A stretch of 64,000 bases of DNA from Erythrobacter sp. (GCF_035194505.1 NZ_CP136573.1:1537001-1601000), one strand, 5' to 3'; numbered from the stretch's first letter, positions 7,505 through 16,344 are shown. Notes: a model not told the origin generated them from the letters alone. Program-made: numbers and translations.

Positions 7505-9307
7505 CTAACCCCTCAGGTGATCCTTCACCACGGCGAGGAAATCCGGCCCCCAGGTCTCGCACTTCTTGGCGCCCACGCCTGAGATCGTGCCGAGTTCGGC
7601 CAGCGTCTCGGGGCATTGGTGTGCCATGTCGCGCAGCACCGAATCATGGAAGATGACATAGGCGGGCAGGCCATGCTCGGCGGCGAGCGCCTTGCGCTTG
7701 GCCCGCAGCGCCTCGAACAGCGGATTGCCGACCGGATTGGGCGCAGAGTTCGCCCCGCCGCCGCCGCGCGCGCGACGCTGGCGCGGCTGGCGGACGGGCG
7801 GCTCGGCGATGGTCACGCCCTCCTCGCCCTTGAGAACCGGGCGCGCTGCCGGACCGAGCATCAGCCCGCCATGTTCGGTCGCCGCCAGCATGCCCCTCGC
7901 CACCAGCGTGCGCGCAAGCGGGCGCAGCAGCGCGGCCTCTTCGCGCCCGACAATGCCGAACACCGAGAGCCGGTCATGCCCGCGCGATTGGGTGCGCTCG
8001 TCGCTGATGCCGGTCAGCACCTTCTCGATATGGGCAAGGCCGTAGCTCTGCCCGGTGCGATAGACCGCCGAGAGGAGCTTCATCGCCAGCTCGCTCGCAT
8101 CGATCATGCCCGGTGGTTCGAGGCAGTTGTCGCAATTGCCGCAGGCCTCGGGCGGGTGCTCGCCGAAATGCCGCAGCAGGATCGCACGGCGGCAGGTGGG
8201 CGCCTCGACCAGCGCGGCCAGCGAATTCAGGCGCGCCTGTTCTGCCGGGAGCCGATCGGGCTCGACCTCGGCCAGCCACTGGCGCGCGCGGGCGAAATCG
8301 CTGGTGCCCCAGAACATATGCGCCTCGGCCGGATCGCCGTCACGGCCTGCGCGGCCGGTCTCCTGATAATAGGCCTCGACCGATTTGGGCAGGCCCGCGT
8401 GAATGACAAAGCGCACATCCGGCTTGTCGATCCCCATGCCGAAAGCGATGGTCGCGACCATCACCATGCTTTCCGAAGCGACGAATTCCGCCTGCACCCG
8501 CGCGCGGCGTTCCGGCTCCAGCCCCGCGTGATAGAACGCTGCCTCGCGGCCCGAACGGGTGATGGCGGCGGCGAGGTCCTCGGCCTGCTTGCGGCTGGGC
8601 GCATAGACGATCCCCGCCCCCTCCAGCCGCCCCAGCAGTTCGATGATCTGTTTCGCGCCCGAATCGCGCGGAACAATGGCGTAGCGGATATTGGGCCGGT
8701 CGAACCCGGCGATGATCATGCCCTCTTCGGGGATGCCGAGCTGCCTGAGGATATCCGCCCGCGTCGCCGGATCGGCGGTGGCGGTGAGCGCGAGGCGCGG
8801 CACACCGGCAAAGCGATCGAGAACCGGACGAAGGGCGCGGTAATCGGGGCGGAAATCATGGCCCCATTCGGACACGCAATGCGCCTCGTCGATGGCGAAG
8901 AGCGAGATCTGCGTGCGCTCCAGCAGCGCCTGAAAGCCGGGGGTCGAGGCCCGCTCGGGCGCCACGTAGAGGAGGTCGAGCGCCCCTTCGCGCAGGGCCG
9001 CAGCGGTGGCGGCATTGTCGCTATCGGCCGAGGTCATCGAAGCCGCGCGGATGCCCGCCGCCTCGGCCGAGCGGATCTGGTCGTGCATCAGCGCGATCAG
9101 CGGGGAGATGACGATCGCCGTGCCTGCTCTGGCGAGCGCGGGGATCTGGTAGCACAGGCTCTTGCCCGCCCCTGTCGGCATCAGCGCCAGCGCGTGCTGG
9201 CCGGCCATGACGCGGGCAATCACCGCCTCCTGCTGACCGCGAAACCCGGCATAGCCGAAGGTGCGGCGCAGAATATCATGGATTTCGGGGGCAAGCGGGG
9301 CATGCAT
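7505..9307 (-). CDS. recQ: ATP-dependent DNA helicase RecQ
   Basis: 600-residue superfamily-2 3'-5' helicase acting in recombination and replication-fork repair. Walker A PTGAGKS at 44-50, DEAH box DEAHCVSEWGHDF at 140-152, the motif V/VI region GMGIDKPDVRFVIH and QETGRAGRDG, and a zinc-binding RQC Cys cluster CGNCDNC near 390 preceded by CRRAILLRHFGE. A C-terminal HRDC domain (about 520-600) ends with GAKKCETWG. Length matches the family. Starts with ATG at the 5' end of the frame; monocistronic, convergent with the TonB-like gene. Confidence 0.97.
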   Translation of the reverse strand: MHAPLAPEIHDILRRTFGYAGFRGQQEAVIARVMAGQHALALMPTGAGKSLCYQIPALARAGTAIVISPLIALMHDQIRSAEAAGIRAASMTSADSDNAATAAALREGALDLLYVAPERASTPGFQALLERTQISLFAIDEAHCVSEWGHDFRPDYRALRPVLDRFAGVPRLALTATADPATRADILRQLGIPEEGMIIAGFDRPNIRYAIVPRDSGAKQIIELLGRLEGAGIVYAPSRKQAEDLAAAITRSGREAAFYHAGLEPERRARVQAEFVASESMVMVATIAFGMGIDKPDVRFVIHAGLPKSVEAYYQETGRAGRDGDPAEAHMFWGTSDFARARQWLAEVEPDRLPAEQARLNSLAALVEAPTCRRAILLRHFGEHPPEACGNCDNCLEPPGMIDASELAMKLLSAVYRTGQSYGLAHIEKVLTGISDERTQSRGHDRLSVFGIVGREEAALLRPLARTLVARGMLAATEHGGLMLGPAARPVLKGEEGVTIAEPPVRQPRQRRARGGGGANSAPNPVGNPLFEALRAKRKALAAEHGLPAYVIFHDSVLRDMAHQCPETLAELGTISGVGAKKCETWGPDFLAVVKDHLRG

Positions 9308-9369
9308 CGCCGCCGCCCTAGCCGATTGTTTCTCAGCAAGGCACCCGCGCGCGATGGGCTATCGACGGC

Positions 9370-9924
9370 TTATCTTGCGATGGCCTGCTTGGCCGCTTCG
9401 AGATCGACGATATCGCCGAGGCCGAGGCCGGTGCCGGGGCTGGCAATCGTGCCATCGGCGCGCTTGCCGAGGTTGGCAGGGCGCACCAGCCACAGATCAT
9501 GCGGACCAAGGATGCGGCCATCATGGGCCAGGATCGAGACCGGGCCGATCGGCAGGCGATCAAGCTCGTCCACCAGCACGGGATCCTCGACCACCTGTTC
9601 GGTGCCGTATTTCTGGCCCCACTGGCGCAGGGCCAGCATCGCGGGGAGCAGATCGAAGCCCTTCTCGGTCAGGCGGTATTCGATCTTGCGGCGATCATCG
9701 GCGCAGGGCTCGCGCTTGAGGATGCCGTGCTCGACCAGCTTGGCGAGGCGATTCGAGAGGATATTGCGGGCAATGCCGAGTTCGCTGAGGAATTCCTCGA
9801 AGTGCTTGAGGCCGTTGAAGCTCGCCCGCAGGATCATGAAGGACCAGCGCTCCCCCATCACTTCGAGCGCCTGCGGCAGGCCGCATTCGATCAGATCCTT
9901 CAGCGGCTCTCTCAGATCACCCAT
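9370..9924 (-). CDS. HxlR/winged-helix (MarR-like) transcriptional regulator
   Basis: 184-residue HxlR-type regulator. The winged helix spans about 12-105: CGLPQALEVMGERWSFMIL, FEEFLSELGIARNILSNRL and the wing LTEKGFDLLPAMLAL. The C-terminal half (about 110-184) is an effector or dimer extension present in longer HxlR relatives. The start ATG at 9922-9924 is preceded by AAGGAAA at a good distance; an upstream in-frame start would add 18 unconserved residues. It is divergent from the small exported protein at 10130 and may control it through the palindrome near 10047. Confidence 0.85.
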   Translation of the reverse strand: MGDLREPLKDLIECGLPQALEVMGERWSFMILRASFNGLKHFEEFLSELGIARNILSNRLAKLVEHGILKREPCADDRRKIEYRLTEKGFDLLPAMLALRQWGQKYGTEQVVEDPVLVDELDRLPIGPVSILAHDGRILGPHDLWLVRPANLGKRADGTIASPGTGLGLGDIVDLEAAKQAIAR

Positions 9925-10033
9925 TCGTGTTTCCTTCCCCAGATCGGGACGTTTGTAACCGCTTTTGCACAGCGTCACAAAAAATTTCAGTTTTCAGTTG
10001 CAACTCGCAACCTAGATATGTAGGTAGCGAATA

Positions 10034-10060
10034 GCAACTGGTTTCGAATCGAAATGTTGC
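10034..10060. promoter_or_regulatory. Nested palindrome in the HxlR / exported-protein intergenic region
   Basis: TTTCGAATCGAAA (10042-10054) is a perfect odd palindrome, flanked by GCAAC (10034-10038) and GTTGC (10056-10060) in inverted orientation around nearly the same centre. A second short inverted repeat GTTGC-N5-GCAAC lies just upstream near 10000. Placement between divergent genes suggests an operator for the neighbouring HxlR protein, an inference only. Confidence 0.45.
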
Positions 10061-10129
10061 GTTGCAAAATGTGACTGAGACCGTAGATGGGCCCCGTTCC
10101 CAAACCGAGATAAAAAAAGGAATATCGCG

Positions 10130-10474
10130 ATGATCAACACCCTCTCCCTCCCCCGCACCGGCAAGTTCGCTGTCCTCGCTTCGGCGGTCCTCTACACCGC
10201 GATGACCTTTGGCGTGGTCACCTCGACCGCTCCCGCCAACGCTGCCGGCACCCCCTATTACAGCGCCACGCTGGCCGCTCCCGCGGGTGACGAGACCGCA
10301 GTGGCCGGCGGTGTGGCCTGGTCGTGCGAAGGCAGCACCTGCGTCGCGGGCAAGGCCAGCGCCCGTCCGCTGCGCATCTGCCGCGGCCTGAATCGCAAGT
10401 TCGGCGAAGTCGCCACCTTCAAGGTGCTCGGCCAGGCGATCCCGGCTGAAGAACTGGCCAAGTGCAACGCCTGA
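10130..10474 (+). CDS. Small exported CC_3452-family protein
   Basis: 114 residues: a signal peptide (about 1-38, ending APANA) then a compact domain with YYSATLAAP, VAWSCEGSTCVAG (two Cys, probably a disulfide), a third Cys in RICRGL and the end ELAKCNA. This pattern is the conserved uncharacterised CC_3452 family of alphaproteobacteria. No catalytic motif is visible. It has its own strong terminator directly downstream and a palindrome in its upstream region, so it is probably monocistronic and regulated. Confidence 0.75.
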   Translation: MINTLSLPRTGKFAVLASAVLYTAMTFGVVTSTAPANAAGTPYYSATLAAPAGDETAVAGGVAWSCEGSTCVAGKASARPLRICRGLNRKFGEVATFKVLGQAIPAEELAKCNA

Positions 10475-10530
10475 TCGGCGCTGACCACGATGTCCCTCTC
10501 TGACCGGCACCCTCTCTAGCTGGTCAGAGC

Positions 10531-10587
10531 CTCGACCCCCGGACCGCCGTCTCCCCCCGACGCTGCGCTCCGGGGGTTTTGTTTTTT
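10531..10587 (+). terminator. Intrinsic terminator after the CC_3452-type gene
   Basis: A GC-rich stem ACCCCCGGA (10535-10543) / TCCGGGGGT (10569-10577) is followed by TTTTGTTTTTT. An alternative shorter stem uses CCCCCG inside the loop. A weaker hairpin CTCTGACC/GGTCAGAG precedes it (about 10497-10529). Confidence 0.85.
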
Positions 10588-10608
10588 GGTGTTGTTTCTA
10601 AATCCGCT

Positions 10609-10700
10609 AGCCCTGAGCCTGTCGAAGGGCTGCTTTTACTTTGACCGCTCGCCAAAGACTGCGAAGAAATACGGCCCTTCGACAGGCTCAGGGCGAACGG
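10609..10700. repeat. Intergenic inverted repeat, sphingomonad REP-like, copy 1
   Basis: Arms CCCTGAGCCTGTCGAAGGG (10611-10629) and its exact reverse complement (10674-10692) flank about 44 nt. The outer sequence continues CGAACGG on the right. The same architecture with a variant arm recurs at 14985-15076. It sits between convergent genes. Confidence 0.85.
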
Positions 10701-10718
10701 AATGGGGAGCTATAGCCC

Positions 10719-11333
10719 TTACAACAATCCGGCGTCGGTTAGCGCGGCCTCAAGCCCCATCGCATCGGTGAACAGATGCGCGTTCCAGCCACGCGCGCGG
10801 GCGGCGGCGATGTTGGCGGCGTTGTCGTCGGTGAAGAACAGCTGCGCGCCGGAAAGGCCGCTGCGCTGCTCGACAATCTCGTAGATCCGCGCATCGGGCT
10901 TGGCGACCTTCTCCACCCCTGAGACGATGATGTCGGCAAAGTGATCGAACACGGCTTTCGTCGGGCGGAAGGCGGCGAAGAACTCGTCGCCGAAATTGGT
11001 GAGGCAGTAGAGCGGCACTCCGCGCTCCGCAAGCCGCGCCACCAGCTCGTGCGAACCCTCGACCGGGCCGGGAATGGTCTCGTTGAAGCGCGTCGCATAG
11101 GCGCGGATATGGGCTTCGTATTGCGGGTAGAGCGCAATCCGCTCGGGCACCATGTCGGCCAGCGCGCGCCCGCGATCATGCTCGAAATGCCATTCCTCGG
11201 TCACGACGTGTTCGAGGAACCAAGCCAGCTCCTGCTCGTCGGCAATCAGCTTTTCGAACAGCGCGGAAAGCTGCCAGTGGAACAGCACCCGCCCGATATC
11301 GAACACCACCGCTTGCACTTGCGCCTGCGCCAC
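10719..11333 (-). CDS. HAD-superfamily hydrolase (subfamily IA)
   Basis: 204-residue HAD hydrolase. Motif I is degenerate as FDIGRVLF (usual DxDGTL), with the nucleophile Asp present and the second Asp replaced by Gly, as in the YihX/alpha-D-glucose-1-phosphatase-like branch; motif II is CLTNFG, motif III Lys is in VAKPDARIYE, and motif IV is FFTDDNAANI. The GTG at 11331-11333 with GAGGAG nine nt upstream is chosen as start; the longer open frame begins with TTG and contains the preceding hairpin. Probably phosphatase or dehalogenase-like; substrate unknown. Confidence 0.8.
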   Translation of the reverse strand: MAQAQVQAVVFDIGRVLFHWQLSALFEKLIADEQELAWFLEHVVTEEWHFEHDRGRALADMVPERIALYPQYEAHIRAYATRFNETIPGPVEGSHELVARLAERGVPLYCLTNFGDEFFAAFRPTKAVFDHFADIIVSGVEKVAKPDARIYEIVEQRSGLSGAQLFFTDDNAANIAAARARGWNAHLFTDAMGLEAALTDAGLL

Positions 11334-11357
11334 GCCGCCTTGCTCCTCAAATGATTT

Positions 11358-11387
11358 CGGCCCGCGCTCCGGTGAGGAGGCGGGCCG
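11358..11387 (-). terminator. Hairpin downstream of rpmJ
   Basis: CGGCCCGC (11358-11365) / GCGGGCCG (11380-11387) forms an 8-bp stem about 40 nt past the rpmJ stop. Only AAATCATTT follows on the minus strand, so it is a weak intrinsic terminator. It also lies just upstream of the HAD gene ribosome-binding site. Confidence 0.5.
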
Positions 11388-11425
11388 CAAATGTCACCAG
11401 CCGCCCATCGGGCAGCCGCGCCGGA

Positions 11426-11551
11426 TCAGCCCTGGCGGGCCTTGAAACGACGGTTGGTCTTGTTGATGACGTAGGTCCGGCCACGACGACGGATCACGCG
11501 GTTATCGCGGTGGCGGCCCTTCAGCGACTTGAGGCTGTTGACGATCTTCAT
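11426..11551 (-). CDS. rpmJ: 50S ribosomal protein L36, long (type B) form
   Basis: 41-residue L36: MKIVNSLKSLKGRHRDNRVI then RRRGRTYVINKTNRRFKARQG. The zinc-binding Cys/His set of classical L36 is absent, and the length and sequence are those of the Cys-less YkgO-like form usual in alphaproteobacteria. Start ATG at 11549-11551. Confidence 0.95.
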   Translation of the reverse strand: MKIVNSLKSLKGRHRDNRVIRRRGRTYVINKTNRRFKARQG

Positions 11552-11652
11552 GACTGGTCTTTCAAAATGACAAGCGCGCCGGAACCGGTCCGACGCGCGG
11601 AAATCTGGATGGGCCGTTAGCGCCGCCGCGCAGCGCCGTCAATGCGCTTGCG

Positions 11653-12666
11653 TCACGCAGAGCCTCGCAAACCGGCCAGTTTTCGCTCCCATTGCAGGGC
11701 ATGAGCGATGATCGTGTCGAGTTCGCCGTACGCCGGCACCCATCCGAGCGTTTCGCGAAGGCGGCGCGAATCGGCAATCAGCGAATCGGGATCGCCCGCA
11801 CGGCGGCCTTCGATGCGGCGATCGAGCTGGCGATTCGTCACCCGGTCGACCGCGTCGAGCACCTCGTTCACCGAGAAGCCCCGGCCATAACCGCAGTTCA
11901 TGGTGAGCGAGCGAGCGGGTTCTGCCATCAGCGCCTCCAGCGTCAGCACATGGGCGGCGGCGAGATCGCTGACATGGATATAGTCGCGCACGCCGGTGCC
12001 ATCGGGCGTGGCGTAATCCGTGCCGAACACGCTCACCGATTCGCGGCTCCCCAGCGCCGCCTCGATCGCCACCTTGATGAGATGCGTCGCGCCTGCGGTC
12101 GATTGCCCGCTGCGCGCCAGCGGATCGGCGCCCGCGACATTGAAATAGCGCAGCACGCCGTAATTCAGCGGATGGGCGGCGGCGACATCGGCCAGCATCT
12201 GCTCGGTCATGAGCTTGGACCAGCCATAGGGATTGATCGGCCGCTGCGGCGTATCCTCGCGCACGGCGGCAACATCGGGGATGCCATAGGTCGCTGCGGT
12301 GGAGGAGAAGATGAAATGCGGCACGCCCGCCTTCACCGCCGCCTCGATCAGTGCGCGGGTCTTGGCGGTGTTGTTGTGATAATATTTGAGCGGATCGGCG
12401 ACGCTTTCGGGCACCACGATGGACCCTGCAAAATGCATGATCGCGCGCGTCTGCTGTTCGGCAAAGATCCGCGCCAGCAGGGCGGCATCCTCGATATCAC
12501 CTTCATAAAGCGGCACGCCGTCCGGCACGGCAAAGCGAAAGCCGGTGGTGAGATTGTCGATCACCGCCACGCGCCAGCCCGCGTCCTTCAGCGCGAGCAC
12601 CGCATGGCTGCCGATATAGCCCGCGCCGCCGGTGACGAGCACGGAAGGTTTGCTGTCCAAGGTCAT
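11653..12666 (-). CDS. galE: UDP-glucose 4-epimerase, copy 1
   Basis: 337-residue extended short-chain dehydrogenase that interconverts UDP-glucose and UDP-galactose for envelope polysaccharide. NAD-binding GGAGYIGSHA at 14-23; catalytic SSTAATYG and YGWSK (Tyr-x-x-x-Lys) in the middle; substrate-domain signature RYFNVAGAD. A second gene of the same length at 60245-61258 is a close paralogue. No operon partner. Confidence 0.96.
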   Translation of the reverse strand: MTLDSKPSVLVTGGAGYIGSHAVLALKDAGWRVAVIDNLTTGFRFAVPDGVPLYEGDIEDAALLARIFAEQQTRAIMHFAGSIVVPESVADPLKYYHNNTAKTRALIEAAVKAGVPHFIFSSTAATYGIPDVAAVREDTPQRPINPYGWSKLMTEQMLADVAAAHPLNYGVLRYFNVAGADPLARSGQSTAGATHLIKVAIEAALGSRESVSVFGTDYATPDGTGVRDYIHVSDLAAAHVLTLEALMAEPARSLTMNCGYGRGFSVNEVLDAVDRVTNRQLDRRIEGRRAGDPDSLIADSRRLRETLGWVPAYGELDTIIAHALQWERKLAGLRGSA

Positions 12667-12789
12667 GGGCCTGCCCCTAGCACGAAATCCGCTTAGAAAA
12701 CGTCAACCTTGTGCGGTGCAATGCTGGCCCTGTGCACAGCCGCGCGCGCGCCGTATAACGGCATGACCCAGCACAGGAGTTCCCCGCTC

Positions 12790-13422
12790 ATGCCTTCCCT
12801 CCGCCTGCTCGCCCCCGCGCTTTGCGCTGCCACCCTCGCGCTGTCGGCATGCGCCACCACGCCCTTTACCGGGCCGGTCGAGGTGACGCGCTTCGTCGCA
12901 CAGAACCCGGCGGGGCTCGGACAGGGGCCGATTGTCGTCTACTTCCCCGACGAAGTTTCCAATCAGGTCGCGCGCGCCGCCTTCAAGACCGCGATCGAGG
13001 ATGAACTGCGCAAGCTCGGCTACACCATTGTGGCGCAGGAAGGCGCAGGCATTCAGGTCGCCGCGGTCCGCACCACCCGCAATCCCATCGCCGCGATCGA
13101 AGACCGCTCCGGCCCGGTCAGCGTCGGCATCGGCGGGCAGACCGGCAGCTTCGGATCGGGCTTCGGCATGGGCGTCGGCATCAACCTTGGCGGCGGGCGT
13201 GAAAGCGCGAGCGTGATGAGCGAACTTTCCGTGCGCATCACCGGCGCGGATGGCACCACCTTGTGGGAAGGCCGCGCGCAGATCGCCACTGGAGTGAAGT
13301 CGCCCTATTCCCCGGTCGCAGTCAGCGCGCGCACGCTGGCGGCGGGCTTGTTCAAGGACTTTCCGGGTGGCAATGGCGAGACCGTGACAATCAGCGTCAA
13401 GAAGCTGCAAGGAAACAAATGA
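12790..13422 (+). CDS. DUF4136-like lipoprotein
   Basis: 210-residue outer-membrane-type lipoprotein. Start ATG at 12790 with CAGGAG upstream; signal peptide ends in the lipobox LSAC (lipidated Cys near residue 20). The body has the DUF4136 layout (a short beta/alpha domain with FKTAIEDELRKLGY) and a Gly-rich segment (VGIGGQTGSFGSGFGMG) before a C-terminal strand pair. Overlaps the next gene by ATGA at 13419-13422, so the two are probably translated as a pair. Function unknown. Confidence 0.75.
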   Translation: MPSLRLLAPALCAATLALSACATTPFTGPVEVTRFVAQNPAGLGQGPIVVYFPDEVSNQVARAAFKTAIEDELRKLGYTIVAQEGAGIQVAAVRTTRNPIAAIEDRSGPVSVGIGGQTGSFGSGFGMGVGINLGGGRESASVMSELSVRITGADGTTLWEGRAQIATGVKSPYSPVAVSARTLAAGLFKDFPGGNGETVTISVKKLQGNK

Positions 13423-14558
13423 CCTCTCTTTCCATCGATGCCGGGTTCGACAGCGGCAATATCGAAGTTCTGGCCATCGACGGCACCACCGCGCGCCTCG
13501 CGATCCGGCGCGACAATGCCTCGGAATTCTTCCAGTGGTTCCACTTCCGCGTCGCGGCGACGGCGGGGCAGGAAGTCGTGCTCAAGCTCACCGGCCTCAA
13601 TGCCAGCGCCTATCCCGGCGGTTGGCCCGACTATGACGCCTGCGTTTCCGAAGACCGCGATTACTGGACGCGCGCGTCCTCCAGCTATGACAAGGACGAG
13701 GACGGCGGCACGCTGACGATCCGCTATCTGCCCGCCTCCGACATCTTCTGGTGCGCCTATTTCGCGCCCTACTCGATGGAGCGGCACCACGATCTCGTCG
13801 CCGATGCCGCCTCCTGCGAGGGCGTGGACTATGTCCGGCTCGGCACCACGCTGGACGGCCAGCCGATCGACTGCCTCGAAATGGGCGAAGGCTCCACGAA
13901 GGTGTGGCTCTATGCCCGCCAGCACCCGGGCGAGACCCAGGCCGAATGGTGGATGGAAGGCGCGATCGACTGCCTGACCGATCCGGCCGATCCGGTGGCG
14001 CGTGCGCTGAGGGCCAAGTGCCGCATCCATATCGTGCCCAATTGTAACCCCGATGGTTCGCGGCGTGGGCATTTGCGAACCAATGCGGTTGGCACCAATC
14101 TTAACCGCGAATGGGCCGAGCCGACCCCCGGAAAGTCGCCCGAAGTGCTGGCGATCCGGAACCGGATGGACCAGACCGGCGTCGACTTCGCGATGGATGT
14201 CCATGCCGATGAGGCAATCCCGGCGGTGTTCCTCGCAGGCTTTGAAGGCATCCCTTCGTGGACCACCGAGCAGGGCGAGGGCTATTACCGCTACGAGCGC
14301 ATCCTCGATCGCCGCACGCCCGATTTCCAGACCAAGCTCGGCTATCCCAAGGCGGCAGCCGGAAGGGCCAACCTGTCGATGAGCACCAATCAGGTCGCCG
14401 AACGCTTCGGCGCGGTCGCGATGACGCTGGAGATGCCCTACAAGGACCTCGCCGATTTCCCCGAGCCCGAACAGGGCTGGTCACCGGAGCGCTGCAAGCT
14501 GCTGGGCCGCGAATGCATGGCCGCGCTGGTCGAGTGGCTGGAAGGGCGCGAGGCCTAA
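13419..14558 (+). CDS. M14-family zinc carboxypeptidase, cytosolic carboxypeptidase-like
   Basis: 379 residues. An N-terminal beta-sandwich (about 1-120) typical of M14D cytosolic carboxypeptidases precedes the catalytic domain. Zinc ligands: His and Glu in ARQHPGETQ (about 166-174) and the third His in MDVHADE (about 265). Substrate-binding NPDG, the NREW Arg and the general-base Glu in LEMPYKD are all present. No signal peptide. Its start overlaps the upstream lipoprotein stop. It shares its stop region with cdd on the other strand (CTAA). Confidence 0.88.
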   Translation: MTSLSIDAGFDSGNIEVLAIDGTTARLAIRRDNASEFFQWFHFRVAATAGQEVVLKLTGLNASAYPGGWPDYDACVSEDRDYWTRASSSYDKDEDGGTLTIRYLPASDIFWCAYFAPYSMERHHDLVADAASCEGVDYVRLGTTLDGQPIDCLEMGEGSTKVWLYARQHPGETQAEWWMEGAIDCLTDPADPVARALRAKCRIHIVPNCNPDGSRRGHLRTNAVGTNLNREWAEPTPGKSPEVLAIRNRMDQTGVDFAMDVHADEAIPAVFLAGFEGIPSWTTEQGEGYYRYERILDRRTPDFQTKLGYPKAAAGRANLSMSTNQVAERFGAVAMTLEMPYKDLADFPEPEQGWSPERCKLLGRECMAALVEWLEGREA

Positions 14559-14974
14559 CCCAAATGCGAAGGCCCGAAGGCGTGCGGCAGCAGCGCGGAT
14601 AGCGTCACGCGCCGCACGTCATCCTTGCTGACGCACAGCACCAGCGGATCGGTATCGCCGAGCGCGGCGACTTCATTGAGCACCTGGCGGCAGCGTCCGC
14701 AAGGCGTGATCGGCGCGCTGTCCGCCTTGAGGCCCACCACGGCCACCGCCGCAAGGCCCCCGCGCCTGCCTTCGCCCAATGCCTTGGCGACCGCCACGGT
14801 CTCGGCACACAGGGCAAGGCCGTAGCTCGCATTCTCGACATTGCAGCCGGTGATGACTGCGCCATCATCGAACAACAGCGCCGCGCCCACCGGATAGTCC
14901 GAATAGGGCGCATAGGCGTTTTCGGCTGCGGCATAGGCGGCGGCGATGAGGGCCTGTTCGGTCTGCCTGTCCAA
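14555..14974 (-). CDS. cdd: Cytidine deaminase
   Basis: 139-residue homotetrameric-type cytidine deaminase for pyrimidine salvage. Motifs: NVENASYG for substrate binding, CAET (zinc Cys and catalytic Glu) and PCGRCRQ (two zinc Cys). I choose a TTG start at 14972-14974 since GGAG lies eight nt upstream and the result (MDRQTEQALIAAAY) has family length; the longer reading runs into the REP-like repeat. Convergent with the M14 gene; the two stops overlap. Confidence 0.92.
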   Translation of the reverse strand: MDRQTEQALIAAAYAAAENAYAPYSDYPVGAALLFDDGAVITGCNVENASYGLALCAETVAVAKALGEGRRGGLAAVAVVGLKADSAPITPCGRCRQVLNEVAALGDTDPLVLCVSKDDVRRVTLSALLPHAFGPSHLG

Positions 14975-14984
14975 GATCAAAACT

Positions 14985-15076
14985 CCGTTCGTGCTGAGCT
15001 TGTCGAAGCACCGCACTTGCTTTGGTGGCCACAGAAAAGAAGAAAAACGGCCCTTCGACAAGCTCAGGGCGAACGG
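14985..15076. repeat. Intergenic inverted repeat, sphingomonad REP-like, copy 2
   Basis: Arms CTGAGCTTGTCGAAG (within 14985-15011) and CTTCGACAAGCTCAG (within 15050-15076), with CCGTTCG/CGAACGG outside and about 38 nt between. It differs from copy 1 (10609-10700) at a few arm positions, each compensated within its own copy except next to the loop ends. Confidence 0.85.
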
Positions 15077-15095
15077 GGTGTGGAGTTTGCAGCGA

Positions 15096-15806
15096 CTACT
15101 TCTGCACCACCACCCATTCGATCGGCTCCTCGGCGGCATCGGTGACGAGCCGACTGTTGGCACTCCATAGCAGCCACGGGCGCGGCGCATAGTCGGGCCG
15201 CGCGCGGTCGCGCATCAGCCACAGATCGCGCGACAGGGCCGTCGCAGTGTTGTGGCGCTCCTCGAAACCGGGCGACAGGCGCAGGATCACCGGCTCGCCG
15301 CTATGGATCTCGATCTGGTTGATCAGGGTCATCAGCTCGCTCTCGGTCGCGGCATCGCTGACCTTGGGGGTGCAGCCATCCGACAGGCGGGTGAGGCTGA
15401 TCGCGGGCGGCAGCAGGGCGGCATCGCGCGGCACCATCTGGGTGAACAGCCCGCTCTGCCGGTCCGCGCCAAGGCAGGGATCGAAATCGAGCATCACGCC
15501 GACCTTCAGACCCGCCGCGCGCGCGGCGGCAAAGCGGACGGCAAAATCCTTGGGGCTCTGGGTCAGCGGCAGATAGACGAACTGCGCGCCGATCGCCTTC
15601 AGCGTCTCGAACCGCACCGGCGCCGGGCCCTCTGCCGGCACGAGCGCGCCCTGTTCGGGATAGAGCGCCTCGTCCGGACGCCATTCGCGCATGTCCCACC
15701 ACAGCCAGCCGGCAAAGGCGATGGCGACCAGCACCACCAGCGCAATCCCGCGCATGATCCAGCGCCGCGGCGCCCGGCGCGCCGATGACTTGCGACCGCG
15801 TGCCAT
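15096..15806 (-). CDS. Membrane-anchored GH25-type lysozyme
   Basis: 236 residues: basic N-terminus, one membrane helix (about 18-37), then a glycoside hydrolase 25 domain. Family features: AQFVYLPLTQSPKD, the DFD of GVMLDFDPC, the TLINQIEIHSGEPVILR stretch and the final WVVVQK. GH25 enzymes cleave the muramic acid-glucosamine bond of peptidoglycan. It is 4 nt downstream of the UPF0262 gene, so probably the second gene of that transcript. Confidence 0.8.
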   Translation of the reverse strand: MARGRKSSARRAPRRWIMRGIALVVLVAIAFAGWLWWDMREWRPDEALYPEQGALVPAEGPAPVRFETLKAIGAQFVYLPLTQSPKDFAVRFAAARAAGLKVGVMLDFDPCLGADRQSGLFTQMVPRDAALLPPAISLTRLSDGCTPKVSDAATESELMTLINQIEIHSGEPVILRLSPGFEERHNTATALSRDLWLMRDRARPDYAPRPWLLWSANSRLVTDAAEEPIEWVVVQK

Positions 15807-15810
15807 GCCG

Positions 15811-16344
15811 TCAGCCCTTGATGTGGAGCACGCAGATCAGCGTGAACAGGCGGCGGGCGGTGGCGAAATCGGTATCGACCTTGCCCTCCAGCCGTTCCAG
15901 CAGCAGCTCGGCAGCGTTGTTGTGGATCCCGCGGCGGGCCATGTCGATCGTCTCGATCTCGGCCGGGGTCGCCTTGCGGATCGCCTGATAATAGGAATCG
16001 CAGATCGCGAAATATTCGCGGATCGGGCGGCGGAAACGGGCCATGCCGATCAGCAGGGTTTCGAGCAGCTGGCCGGCCTCGTCGCTGATATCCATCGCCA
16101 GCCGCCCGTCGGTCACCGACAGGTGGAGGTGGAACGGGCCCTTCGCCCCGCGCTCGACAGAGCGCAACGGCTTGAAGGTGTTTTCCTCGATCAGATCATA
16201 GATCGCCACCCGCCGTTCCTGCTCGACATCGGCATTGCGCCACAGGATCGTGGCTTCATCAAGCGTGACCTGGGCAATGCGATGCGCGCCCGAACCTCCG
16301 GGGGCGGGCGAAACAGGCAGGGAATCGGGCGGCGTATCGGCCAT
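15811..16344 (-). CDS. UPF0262 family protein
   Basis: 177-residue member of the uncharacterised UPF0262 family of alphaproteobacteria (IYDLIEENTFKP near 50, FHLHLSVTDGRL near 72, the HNNAAELL helix near 141). No signal peptide and no catalytic motif. Divergent from dnaB and followed at 4 nt by the GH25 gene, which may hint at an envelope or cell-cycle link but proves nothing. Confidence 0.88.
   Translation of the reverse strand: MADTPPDSLPVSPAPGGSGAHRIAQVTLDEATILWRNADVEQERRVAIYDLIEENTFKPLRSVERGAKGPFHLHLSVTDGRLAMDISDEAGQLLETLLIGMARFRRPIREYFAICDSYYQAIRKATPAEIETIDMARRGIHNNAAELLLERLEGKVDTDFATARRLFTLICVLHIKG

Noticed and set aside
14985..15076. N-terminal extension of cytidine deaminase with a PFALSLSKG-like peptide
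   Set aside because: This peptide is the translation of the REP-like repeat, a common annotation artefact.
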